Shown here piece by piece: positions 44,804 through 53,707 of a stretch of 64,000 nucleotides of DNA (positions within the stretch are counted from its first letter, which is position 1; every line of letters starts with the position of its first letter). The notes beneath the pieces were generated by a model. The model had not been told where the DNA came from, made no database searches, and was given only the letters and a program-made list of their open reading frames with translations. Position numbers and translations under genes: made by a program. This stretch comes from Enterococcus sp. DIV1094 (lineage in GTDB: Bacteria; Bacillota; Bacilli; Lactobacillales; Enterococcaceae), in NCBI RefSeq assembly GCF_017316305.2, contig NZ_CP147250.1, positions 2,789,001 to 2,853,000 on the forward strand, in the 5' to 3' direction.

Positions 44804-44828
44804 AAGTTTTGCTTTACGTGCAAAACTT
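44804..44828. promoter_or_regulatory. Inverted repeat in the agrC promoter region
   Basis: AAGTTTTGC / GCAAAACTT, perfect 9-bp arms with a 7-nt spacer, about 55-80 nt upstream of agrC. The minus strand shows TTGCAC and TGTTAT, 17 nt apart, starting within the repeat, so it may be an operator overlapping the agrCA promoter. Confidence 0.5.
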
Positions 44829-45328
44829 TTATTGGATGAAGCGTAACGAAATTATTTTATGTATTTTTAATCAAAAATTTTCCACCTTATCACCAAAAAA
44901 GATTGTAGCATATTTCACTAGTTATTTGGATTATATGTTGATTAATATACTGAGTAGAACTTATCATTTTTTCGGTATCAATGTTTTTTTATGAAAATTA
45001 CCATTTCGTTTACATTTGTAACTATATATGTTATAATTATTTTTATTACGAATCATATGTTATGCGACATCTTAATTTGTTTTTATGAAATTTAATCCCA
45101 CTGGCGTAACTAAAGGGTTACAAGGATGTATTAGTGGTTAGGGAATACATTGTTTAAATGAGAAAGAGTTAATATAGAGTAATCGCCTCTCAAGTAAGAG
45201 GTTTTAAGTAACACCAATGCTTCGTTAGATTGCCTTTTCTGCGGAAAAGGCAATCGTTCAGTTTCGTATTTATCGATAAACGATAAAAAATATTTGTTTT
45301 TCAATATATCCACATAGGAGGAAATCAT
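44829..45328. other. Intergenic region between agrC and the DUF2975 gene
   Basis: About 500 bp, AT-rich, without a convincing gene. It contains a perfect 12-bp hairpin GATTGCCTTTTC / GAAAAGGCAATC with a TGCG loop (45228-45255) and a smaller CTCT/AGAG hairpin before it, 75-150 nt upstream of the DUF2975 gene. These could be a structured 5' leader. Confidence 0.45.
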
Positions 45329-45802
45329 ATGAAAAGTCATTCACTATTTTTAAAAACAACTACTATTGGCGTATGTGCTGTATTCGTTCTATTCGGCCTT
45401 TTGTTTGCTACACAACTGTTAACAAGTGAAAGAACTAGACCATTCGATTGGCAAACCGCTCTCTTCATCGCAGTCATCTACATTACGCTATTTTCCGGTA
45501 TCCTAATCGGTGGCATTATTTTCAAATTATTGACCAACATTTCTACTGACCAAACATTTTCTGATGATTCTCACCACTTAGTTAGTTATATCCGGAAAGT
45601 GATGATTTTCTTATCTATCAGTTCTTTTGGCATTTTACCAAAATTTTATCTATTAGCTGATGCAGATGATGCACCCGGATTGATGCTTTTAGGCTTGGCA
45701 CTTGTTTTCTTACCATTTGCTGGTCTTGTCTTGATGAATGTCTTGATCAAAATATTAGAAGAAGCGATTCGTCTTAAGAAAAATGATGAATTGACTGTGT
45801 GA
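45329..45802 (+). CDS. DUF2975 membrane protein
   Basis: A 157-aa protein with four hydrophobic helices (residues ~10-30, 45-70, 88-108, 117-140), matching DUF2975. These proteins are typically encoded beside a small Xre-type regulator, as here, and are poorly understood. AGGAGG precedes the ATG. The frame ends 8 nt before the regulator. Confidence 0.8.
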   Translation: MKSHSLFLKTTTIGVCAVFVLFGLLFATQLLTSERTRPFDWQTALFIAVIYITLFSGILIGGIIFKLLTNISTDQTFSDDSHHLVSYIRKVMIFLSISSFGILPKFYLLADADDAPGLMLLGLALVFLPFAGLVLMNVLIKILEEAIRLKKNDELTV

Positions 45803-45810
45803 GGTGCAAG

Positions 45811-46026
45811 ATGGCAATCATTGTAAATCTAGATGTGATGTTAGCAAAACGAAAAATGTCAGTGACTGAACTAAGTGATAAAGTTGGGATAACTATGGCG
45901 AATCTTTCCATTTTAAAAACCGGAAAAGCAAAAGCGATCCGCTTTACCACATTAGATAAAATCTGCGAAGTATTAAATTGTCAGCCCGGTGATCTTCTTA
46001 GTTTTGAGAAAGATATAGAAAACTAA
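45811..46026 (+). CDS. Small Xre/Cro-family regulator (YozG-like)
   Basis: A 71-aa helix-turn-helix protein. It opens M-A-I-I-V-N-L-D-V-M-L-A, with the helix-turn-helix at about residues 18-45 (M-S-V-T-E-L-S-D-K-V-G-I-T-M-A-N-L-S) and C-Q-P-G-D-L-L late, as in the YozG-type partners of DUF2975. GAGGTG lies 4 nt before the ATG at 45811. It is probably an autoregulator of the pair. Confidence 0.85.
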   Translation: MAIIVNLDVMLAKRKMSVTELSDKVGITMANLSILKTGKAKAIRFTTLDKICEVLNCQPGDLLSFEKDIEN

Positions 46027-46041
46027 ATATTTTTATTTTAT

Positions 46042-46093
46042 AAAGCCCACAAGACATAAAATGGTGAACATTTTATGTCTTGTGGGCTTTTTC
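46042..46093. terminator. Bidirectional terminator between the Xre gene and the Mga-like gene
   Basis: AAAGCCCACAAGACATAAAA continuing into TG, paired with its exact complement around GTGAA: a perfect 22-bp stem with T-runs, between convergent genes. Confidence 0.92.
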
Positions 46094-46104
46094 AGTTCTC
46101 TTAT

Positions 46105-47541
46105 TTATGCGAGCAACTCTTGATAAAAGTGGATCAGATTATTGATCTCTCTAGCTTTTGGGAAAACGGATATACCAAATACAGGAATATTATAGCTTTT
46201 ATCTATTGAAATGTTTGAAATAATGCAATCATAATTCTCATAGTTGATCAGCGCTTGAGAGATTGTCTTGTTTTTTCTGAGAATAAATTCAAAGCGATTA
46301 CCTAGTTGATGCTCTAAATTACTAAGTAAATAGTCATCATATTTTAGCGTAGCATTAGTTACGACTAATGCGCGAACCTGTTTATTTTCTTCGAACATTT
46401 TTAACAAAACTGGCCAGTATAATAATATTTCCGTGAATACCGTTGTAGTAAATCCTTCAAAATCATTTAATAAAATCGAATGATTATGCATGGCATGTTT
46501 CATCTTATTCCAAAACCTAAGCTGGATTTCTTTCATTTCTGAGTGATTATTTTTAAAAAAAAGAGAGTTTTTTTTATAATAAACAGTAAATGGGACTGTA
46601 TTTTGTTGTAATAAAATGCTCACTTTCCGGAAAATCCTTTGCTTATCTTCACAAATGATCCCGTACTTTTCTTCTACCTCTTTTATAAAATTATTCAATG
46701 CAAGAATAATTGGATTTTTCATACTTGCAGACTCAATATCGAATAACTGATGGACAAATGGCTTGTCAAATATGTAAGTTGCTAACTGTTCGTTGATCAA
46801 GTCGTTCGTTTTCGGCAGGCGCAAACGCTCCACAGATAGTTGTTCATACCTAAATTTCTTTTGTTTTTTACTTATCGAACTTATGCTTTCCTCATTTTGA
46901 AGTAACAGAATACGGCTAGCGACCCAAAAATAAAATAGTTTTTCCTCTTGCGGTTCTAAATGAGTGAATTGTGGTTGCAGCCCATTTTCTTCAATAAATG
47001 CTTGAATGAGTTGAAGAATAAGTGAACGAAAATTTTCAGGAAATGCGTCCTCGAAATAATGATATTTCTCCATTAAAAACTGGACCGTCATTTCAGTGAT
47101 GATTTGGTCGTTTCCAGTAAGCTTGATCAATGCTTGTACTTTCATCCCATATCTATGCAACGTTGGGTTGATTTTATCGACAATTCGTCGCAAAGTACTT
47201 TCAGAAATAAATAAATAGTCGGCTAACTCCAGATAATTTTTGAACTTATGTAATAAAATCGCTTCTAAATAGCGATACTCCATGGATTCTTGCTTGATCA
47301 CATGATAAATATAATCTTCTGTTACATGAGGTAAGATCGTTGCCTTTACTCCCTCTCCTCGGGTCATTTTGATCTTGATATCACTAGCGTAAGAATGAAT
47401 ATCAAGTAAGTCGTTGCGCAAAGTTTTTGCTGAACAGCCAAGTAAATTTTCTAAATCATTAAACCGATAGCTATCGCCTTCAAATAAGTATTCCAGTAAT
47501 CTTAATTGTCTTTTTAACTTTTTCGACAAAATCTTCAACAT
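46105..47541 (-). CDS. Mga-like transcriptional regulator, second copy
   Basis: A 478-aa regulator with the same plan as the one at 27700. It has an N-terminal helix-turn-helix (N-D-L-E-N-L-L-G-C-S-A-K-T-L-R-N-D-L, residues ~25-45), a second (L-A-D-Y-L-F-I-S-E-S-T-L-R-R, ~100-120), helical PRD-like regions and an EIIB-like end (A-L-V-V-T-N-A, C-I-I-S-N-I). GAGGTGAA precedes the ATG. It lies directly downstream of, and co-oriented with, the giant LPQTN adhesin, so regulating that gene is plausible but inferred. Confidence 0.78.
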   Translation of the reverse strand: MLKILSKKLKRQLRLLEYLFEGDSYRFNDLENLLGCSAKTLRNDLLDIHSYASDIKIKMTRGEGVKATILPHVTEDYIYHVIKQESMEYRYLEAILLHKFKNYLELADYLFISESTLRRIVDKINPTLHRYGMKVQALIKLTGNDQIITEMTVQFLMEKYHYFEDAFPENFRSLILQLIQAFIEENGLQPQFTHLEPQEEKLFYFWVASRILLLQNEESISSISKKQKKFRYEQLSVERLRLPKTNDLINEQLATYIFDKPFVHQLFDIESASMKNPIILALNNFIKEVEEKYGIICEDKQRIFRKVSILLQQNTVPFTVYYKKNSLFFKNNHSEMKEIQLRFWNKMKHAMHNHSILLNDFEGFTTTVFTEILLYWPVLLKMFEENKQVRALVVTNATLKYDDYLLSNLEHQLGNRFEFILRKNKTISQALINYENYDCIISNISIDKSYNIPVFGISVFPKAREINNLIHFYQELLA

Positions 47542-47566
47542 TTTTTATTCACCTCACAAACAAATG

Positions 47567-47609
47567 CAAAAAACACTCAAATTCGGGTCTCCCCTCCTTT
47601 GAGTGTTTC
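47567..47609 (-). terminator. Terminator after the giant adhesin gene
   Basis: AAACACTCAA / TTGAGTGTTT stem with an 18-nt loop and T6 on the minus strand, between the adhesin and the regulator. Confidence 0.7.
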
Positions 47610-47690
47610 CCTTATTCTATTTTAGTGGTCTTTGTTCTTCTCTAAAAACTATTTTTTCTGTTACTTATAAAAAGTGGATATGAACTCACT

Positions 47691-50600
47691 TTATTCTTTC
47701 GATTCTTCTTCTACTTCTTCAATTGATCGTTTCTTCCAGAAGAAGATACCGCCAACTAGAGCGAGTAGCATGGTTCCTAATACAGAAAGGAGTGTGTTTC
47801 TAGTCGCATTGGTTTGTGGCAAGTTGCCCATATCTTCTCCAAGAGCGCCCTCTTCATTCAGTTCATTTTCACCACTATTTTCTCCAGGGTTTTCTCCAGC
47901 AGCATTTCCGCCAGAATTTTCGTCACCCGCTCCTGGTGTATCTTCTTGACCTTGTTCGACAACTGAGTATCTTCCTTCCGTACTTGTTGTAAATCCGCCA
48001 TGTGCTTGATCCACTTGGATATCTAAGCCTACCACATTATTACTTCCAAGTTGAGAAGTATCGATCTGTGAATCTTCTTGTAATTGAACGGTGAAAGAAT
48101 TATTGGAGATCTCACGGCCATTCACTCGGACTGTATCGATCAATGATTTCGGATCAACTCTTTCTGTGCCAATTGCAATCGCTGCTTCTCTTGTTCTGAC
48201 ATCTAATTCGCCTGTCGGCTCAAAGCCATATTCAGTCACATTATAAACAGCAAATTGTCCGCCATAAGTAAAGTTTCTTTCCTGTTCTTCGTGCATCAAG
48301 ATATTGTTGTTTGCATCTTGATGATACACTTTCACCACATCGCCCTCAACAACTGGGAAGGCATTGCCACTATTAAAACGTGAGATTGCCTGTTGGATCG
48401 TTTGTGTTCCTCGAACATCGTATTGGTATTTCGCACGACCATCTTGACCAATGATCTCGATGCCATAGTAGACATTATTATCATCTACTTGTGTCACACG
48501 ATTATTTAAAATCGTACGATCTGAACCTTGGATCGACTGGATTTCGATTTGACGGCCACTTTTCACTAATCCGAATGAGCCAACTGTTTCATTTTGGCGA
48601 TTCTTCAGATGGATCGTGCTTCCCCATTTCACTTCATAAGGCACTTCGATATCAGTTGCTGTGACACCATCTGCGGTCGATACTCGAACTGTCACCGATT
48701 TATGCCCAGCAGTTTGTGTATCAAATTCATCGATTTGTTCTACATTATATAACGAACTAGACAACTGGTGTCCGTTGAAACGAACTTCATTGATCAGTTT
48801 TGTCGCATCCAATTCACTAGCATCCTCACCTAAAACGAGACTTTGATTTTGTTTTTCCGCATGGATCATCGTGATTGGCTCAAATTCACCATTTTGGATA
48901 CGGTAATGTGCATAATTAGACCCGGCCGTAAAGTTTCTGACTAAGTTATCTCGCATCAGTAAGTTACGATTTTCCGTTTCTGCATGATACACTTTGAAGA
49001 TATCTCCTTCGTTCACTTCTAATGGTTGCCCATTGTTGAAGCCTTGGATCGCTTGCCTAATTGTCATATGTCCTGTTACTTCATAGCTGTATTTGACATT
49101 ATTAGGGAACAAGTGGCTTTCAGGTTGTTCAGGATCAGCTAAAATCTCAATTCGATAATACGTATCTCGTCCAAAAACATTATTGACCGCATTATTCAAA
49201 ATCGTGCCTTGTTCCCCTTGAGTCGCATGGATTTTTGATACGCCATCTTGTTCGACGATACTAAAAGCACCAACTGTCGCATTTTCAAGACCTTTCAACA
49301 AGAATGTACTTCCCCATTTCACTTCGTAAGGAATCTCTAATTCCACAGAAGCTAATCCATCTTTCATTTCCATTCTCAAACGAACTTCTCTTTCACCGAC
49401 CGTCGAAGTATCGAAATCAGATAAACGTTCGATCGTATACGTATCTTCAGCGACAGCTTCACCGTTGATCGTGACTCTATCTAGTAACTCTTCCAACTCA
49501 AAGTTAGTGGTATCTTGTGCTAAAACTAGCTCTTTATTAGCTGTATAAGCATCCATCACTGCCATTGGTTCAAAACCGTATGCAGTCACTTCATAGTAAG
49601 CATAAGATGAATTATGTGTGAAGTCTTGTTCTTCTTCATTAACCATCAGCACTGAACTTCCTTCTGAACGTTGCGGATGATAGATTTTGATCACGTCACC
49701 AAATTGAACGGTTACCGCACGATTCGTTCCAAAATTATCCAAGACTTGTTGTAGAGTTGCTCGGCCTGGCATTTCTTGAGAGTAGACTGTTCGATCGCCA
49801 CGAATGATTTCCATTGAATAGTACAAGGAAGAGTTAGGGCTTAACTGCTCATTTAGTGGCGAATCAATCCCAGGGAACATGGTTAACTGACGTACCGAGT
49901 TATTACTACCTGTTCTTAAAGAAAATGCACCCGCTGCTCCGCCATTCGCCGAACGCATAACGATTGTGTTCCCCCATTTGACTTCATAAGGAACGGTGAT
50001 TTCCTTAGAAACTAAGCCATCTGTCGTTTCAAACTGAATGCGCAAATCTTTCTTGCCAGCAGTTGACGTATCAAACTCTTCTAATTGCGTCACTCTGTAT
50101 AGATTTGGAGCTAATTCGATACCATTGACTGTGATATGATCGATCAGATTTGCTCCATTGATTCCTGCCGTGCTATCCCCTAAAGTAAACTCTTGCGGTG
50201 ATGAATCTGCAGCTACGGCAATAATCGGTTCTAACCCATTATCTGTGATTTCGTAATAGGCGTAGTTTGAACCGATCGTGTAATCACGAACCAATTCATC
50301 TTGCATTAGAAGGTTACGTCCTTGTGAGGGACCACGTGGATCTGCATGATATACTTTGATCACGTTACCTTTTTCAACTGGAAGAGGCTGTCCATTATTA
50401 AAACCGTTGATGGCATCCCTGATCGTAGAATTACCCGCTACTTCGTATGTATAATTCGTACTAGATCCGCCCATAACTTCGATCGAATAATACGTATCTC
50501 GACCAAAATGGTTGTTGACTGGGTTGGCGAGATTCGTGCCGCTTACTCCTTGTGAAGCATAGAGTGCAAATTGACCGTTTTCTTTATGCAAACTAAATGC

Positions 50601-52880
50601 CCCGACTGTGGCTTCATTTAATCCTCTTAAGACAAAGGTATCTCCCCACTTCACATCATACTCTACTTCGATTTCATTTGAGGCAAGTCCATCTTTCATG
50701 TTGATTCTTAAACGCATCTTACGTGTACCGATCGTACTTGTGTCGAAATCAATTAAGGACTCAACATCATATTGGTTACTATCGATTGTCTGCCCATTTA
50801 TAGTTACACGACCAATCAGACTATTAGAATCAATTGATTTAGTATCTTCACCCAGAACAAAAGATTTTTGAGCTGCTTCTGCTTCCATCTGAGGAACTGG
50901 AATAAATCCAGAGTTAGTGACGCGGTAATATGCGTATGCAGAACCGTAAGTAAAATCATGTTCTCTTTCTTCGATCATCACGACTGAACTATTCGCAGTT
51001 CTTTCTGGATGGTGGATTCTAATAATATCATTCGCTCGAACATTAACAGTATTTGACGTGTCTCCAAATTCATTCCTAATTTGTTGTAACGTCGTTCGAT
51101 TAAAGACATCTTGTTGATAAATTACTTGATCGTCTCTTAAGACTTCAAAAGAGTAGTAAAGAGAAAACGGCGAAGTAGCAGGTCCTACAGGAGTGTTCAT
51201 TCCTGATGGTAATCCACGAGAGACAACTAATGGAATATTGAGCGAGTTTGTGTTGTCTAATAATAAAGAGAACGTACCAGCTGATTCACCATTTGTCGAT
51301 TTCATGACAATCGATTCTCCCCACAAAACGTTTACTGTAGCTTCTGCAGAGCCTTTGATCATTACACCACTATTCGGATGTCTAGTTTGAACAGTCATCC
51401 TAACTGTTTGTTGACCAGCAACATCAGATTGGATATCAGTTGATTCCGCTGGAATGAATTCTAAATTGTTTTTGTTGATTTCAACGCCATGCATCGTCAC
51501 TCTATCGACATAATCTCTAAAGTTTGAAGCAAAATTAGTATATTGTCTACCAACGAATCGATCTTCTATTGGCTTCAATTGAACATTCAGACCTTCATGT
51601 GCCCTTACATTCATTTGAATAGATGCTGTTGCTGTACGATTGTCTTCAGTTGTAACTCTTGCTTCCCAAGTATGTGTTCCGGAGACATTTGTATTCGCTC
51701 CATGAATCCATTCTATACGATGTGTTCCATATCCGTTATCTACGTCAAAAAAATCGGAAGGATCTGGCATTAGATCAAACTGGTATATTTCATAATTCCC
51801 TGGCCTAGGGGTAATAGAAACGGCATGTGGAACGATCATCATATCAAAGCTACGTTCAGTTGCTCTACCTGTTTGATCACTAAACTCAGCTCTGACAGTT
51901 TGTAATCCTGGTATTGATGTATTAGGAGCTTGTGTCCATCGGCCTGTTACAGTACCACGACTATTTTGAACATTTATATACGTTAATGGATTAGGTATAT
52001 CCGTTGCAAACTGCATTAAACTATGGTTTCCAGATTTAACAGAAGTGGTTAATTGACCAACCACAGATTCCACTGAAGGCAAATTAACACTATATATCTG
52101 TCTAATTGTCCGATGAGTACCATTATTATCGAAATGAATTCTTGGGAACACGAAGCTTTCCCCTGCTGACAGAGATTCTTTGGTTAATCGTTTAAAAACG
52201 ACTTCAATACGATCACGAGTGAAGTTCGCACGAATAGTCATATCCCAATTGCCTGTATTCGAAGTAACTGTTGCCCAGTGGTCCCTGCCTGCCCCCCGAT
52301 CCCTCATGATATAATCGCCATTTGAGTTAAAGGGATGTGATCGCGAATACCTCACAGGAACATTCGTCACAAAAGTTATTTCTTCTCCAATAAAAAAATT
52401 TGAATCGGTAAAATTAATATTATCACGAATTGCTAGCCATTGTGCTATTGGTTCCATATATCTTACCATTCGATTATATCTTTCTGTACCTACAGGCTCT
52501 TCTGAAGCACTTGTTGGAATATTTGTTCTTGGATTATTATTTCTAAATAATAACTCGCTTAACAAATCATCTTTTAGGAGATCATCCATAGTTAAACTTG
52601 AGTTAGCAATTTTTTCTTCTAATTCCTTAGTTTTTTTCTTTTCGAGTTCTTGTTGTTCACGTTCTTGTTGTTTACGTTTTTCTTGTTCTTTTGTTTTTTC
52701 AGCTCTATTTGCTCTGCGAGTTCTTCTAGTTTCTTGATTTGTACTGGAATTTCCAGATATTATAGATTCATTCCTCAATGAACTCATTGCCGTCACTGCC
52801 TGTACAACTGTGCCATTGAGATTTCCTAAGGTCAAACCCAGGATCAAGGCACTGTTCAACAGTTTTTTTCTTGTTCTCAA
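47691..52880 (-). CDS. Giant LPQTN-anchored modular surface protein
   Basis: A ~1729-aa cell-wall adhesin. The TTG start at 52880 has GGGAGG 7 nt upstream. A signal peptide (to about residue 30) is followed by a highly charged coiled-coil segment (residues ~55-90, K-R-K-Q-Q-E-R-E-Q-Q-E-L-E-K-K-K), a unique N-terminal region and Ig-like domains (~250-480). Five repeats of ~200-220 residues then follow. Each combines an Ig-like strand set (Y-x-V-x-x-L-x-D-F-D-T-S-T) with a V-K-W-G...G-A-F-S-L module resembling the putative mucin/carbohydrate-binding family pfam03272. It ends with L-P-Q-T-N, a helix and a K-K-R tail. Ligand unknown. Confidence 0.85.
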   Translation of the reverse strand: MRTRKKLLNSALILGLTLGNLNGTVVQAVTAMSSLRNESIISGNSSTNQETRRTRRANRAEKTKEQEKRKQQEREQQELEKKKTKELEEKIANSSLTMDDLLKDDLLSELLFRNNNPRTNIPTSASEEPVGTERYNRMVRYMEPIAQWLAIRDNINFTDSNFFIGEEITFVTNVPVRYSRSHPFNSNGDYIMRDRGAGRDHWATVTSNTGNWDMTIRANFTRDRIEVVFKRLTKESLSAGESFVFPRIHFDNNGTHRTIRQIYSVNLPSVESVVGQLTTSVKSGNHSLMQFATDIPNPLTYINVQNSRGTVTGRWTQAPNTSIPGLQTVRAEFSDQTGRATERSFDMMIVPHAVSITPRPGNYEIYQFDLMPDPSDFFDVDNGYGTHRIEWIHGANTNVSGTHTWEARVTTEDNRTATASIQMNVRAHEGLNVQLKPIEDRFVGRQYTNFASNFRDYVDRVTMHGVEINKNNLEFIPAESTDIQSDVAGQQTVRMTVQTRHPNSGVMIKGSAEATVNVLWGESIVMKSTNGESAGTFSLLLDNTNSLNIPLVVSRGLPSGMNTPVGPATSPFSLYYSFEVLRDDQVIYQQDVFNRTTLQQIRNEFGDTSNTVNVRANDIIRIHHPERTANSSVVMIEEREHDFTYGSAYAYYRVTNSGFIPVPQMEAEAAQKSFVLGEDTKSIDSNSLIGRVTINGQTIDSNQYDVESLIDFDTSTIGTRKMRLRINMKDGLASNEIEVEYDVKWGDTFVLRGLNEATVGAFSLHKENGQFALYASQGVSGTNLANPVNNHFGRDTYYSIEVMGGSSTNYTYEVAGNSTIRDAINGFNNGQPLPVEKGNVIKVYHADPRGPSQGRNLLMQDELVRDYTIGSNYAYYEITDNGLEPIIAVAADSSPQEFTLGDSTAGINGANLIDHITVNGIELAPNLYRVTQLEEFDTSTAGKKDLRIQFETTDGLVSKEITVPYEVKWGNTIVMRSANGGAAGAFSLRTGSNNSVRQLTMFPGIDSPLNEQLSPNSSLYYSMEIIRGDRTVYSQEMPGRATLQQVLDNFGTNRAVTVQFGDVIKIYHPQRSEGSSVLMVNEEEQDFTHNSSYAYYEVTAYGFEPMAVMDAYTANKELVLAQDTTNFELEELLDRVTINGEAVAEDTYTIERLSDFDTSTVGEREVRLRMEMKDGLASVELEIPYEVKWGSTFLLKGLENATVGAFSIVEQDGVSKIHATQGEQGTILNNAVNNVFGRDTYYRIEILADPEQPESHLFPNNVKYSYEVTGHMTIRQAIQGFNNGQPLEVNEGDIFKVYHAETENRNLLMRDNLVRNFTAGSNYAHYRIQNGEFEPITMIHAEKQNQSLVLGEDASELDATKLINEVRFNGHQLSSSLYNVEQIDEFDTQTAGHKSVTVRVSTADGVTATDIEVPYEVKWGSTIHLKNRQNETVGSFGLVKSGRQIEIQSIQGSDRTILNNRVTQVDDNNVYYGIEIIGQDGRAKYQYDVRGTQTIQQAISRFNSGNAFPVVEGDVVKVYHQDANNNILMHEEQERNFTYGGQFAVYNVTEYGFEPTGELDVRTREAAIAIGTERVDPKSLIDTVRVNGREISNNSFTVQLQEDSQIDTSQLGSNNVVGLDIQVDQAHGGFTTSTEGRYSVVEQGQEDTPGAGDENSGGNAAGENPGENSGENELNEEGALGEDMGNLPQTNATRNTLLSVLGTMLLALVGGIFFWKKRSIEEVEEESKE

Positions 52881-53381
52881 ATCATTTCCTCCCTCTTTAT
52901 CAATCAACAAGAGAAAAAACGTTTATTCTTGAATCATTTCTTTTTGTCATTTTTTCTCTCCATATGATAATCGTTACTTTTTTACTTAAAGGATGTTCGT
53001 AGTATCATGAATGTTCCTTGTATAAAACGTTATGTATTTTCCGTTTCTTAATCTTCTTTTTACTATTCACTCCTTTTTCAAATCATTTAGAAAAGCAATG
53101 AAAAGCTTTACTGATTCAAGTTTATCGGTCATAGAAAAGACTTAAAACGTCAATTTTTCCCAATCAACTTGGAGAAATTGACAGAAAAAAATCTGTAAGA
53201 AAATGAATTATATTCATCAAACTTAACAAAACGCGAGATAACAACGAAAAAGAAGGATCTTCTCAACATTGAACGTGTCAATTTGAGAAGATCCTTCTTT
53301 TAAATTACTTAAGTTTAAACGTTACCGATTATTTCAAAGTAGAAGAATTTTTGTATTTATTACAAATTTCCCTTCCTATTA
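52881..53381. other. Intergenic region between the giant adhesin and the second gls operon
   Basis: 500 bp without a gene. The adhesin side is AT-rich and should contain its promoter, which I could not assign confidently. The glsB side holds the operon terminator listed separately. Confidence 0.4.
53248..53302. terminator. Terminator of the second gls operon
   Basis: AAGAAGGATCTTCTCAA / TTGAGAAGATCCTTCTT, a perfect 17-bp stem with T-runs on both strands. Confidence 0.85.
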
Positions 53382-53624
53382 TTACAATTTACGAGCAAAG
53401 AACGACACGATCAATACTAAAATGATCGCTCCAATCAATGAAGGTACGATTGCCATACCACCAATAACTGGTCCCCAAGTTCCTAATAACGCTTGTCCGA
53501 TTGCTGAACCAACAAGTCCTGCAATGACGTTTGCGATGATGCCCATTGAAGAGCCTTTATTTGTGATTGCTCCTGCAATTGCTCCGATAACTCCACCAAC
53601 GATTAATGACCAAATAAATCCCAT
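53382..53624 (-). CDS. glsB: GlsB-type small membrane protein, copy 2
   Basis: An 80-aa transglycosylase-associated-family protein, one residue different from copy 1 (Val12 for Ile), although the DNA differs at many synonymous sites. It is the last gene of the second gls operon, 83 nt after gls33. AGGAGG precedes the ATG. Confidence 0.88.
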   Translation of the reverse strand: MGFIWSLIVGGVIGAIAGAITNKGSSMGIIANVIAGLVGSAIGQALLGTWGPVIGGMAIVPSLIGAIILVLIVSFFARKL

Positions 53625-53707
53625 CTGTATTTCCTCCTATAGTGTCTAGCCGATTTTCTAATGCGACAAGTAGTTTTATTTTAAAAGTTTTGACTCGCTA
53701 AGTTTTC

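Noticed and set aside
44809..44994. 61-codon plus-strand frame upstream of agrC
   Set aside because: TTG start without a ribosome site in an AT-rich promoter region; composition looks random.
45131..45340. 69-codon minus-strand frame opposite the DUF2975 leader
   Set aside because: No ribosome site, and it crosses the perfect hairpin and the start of the real gene.
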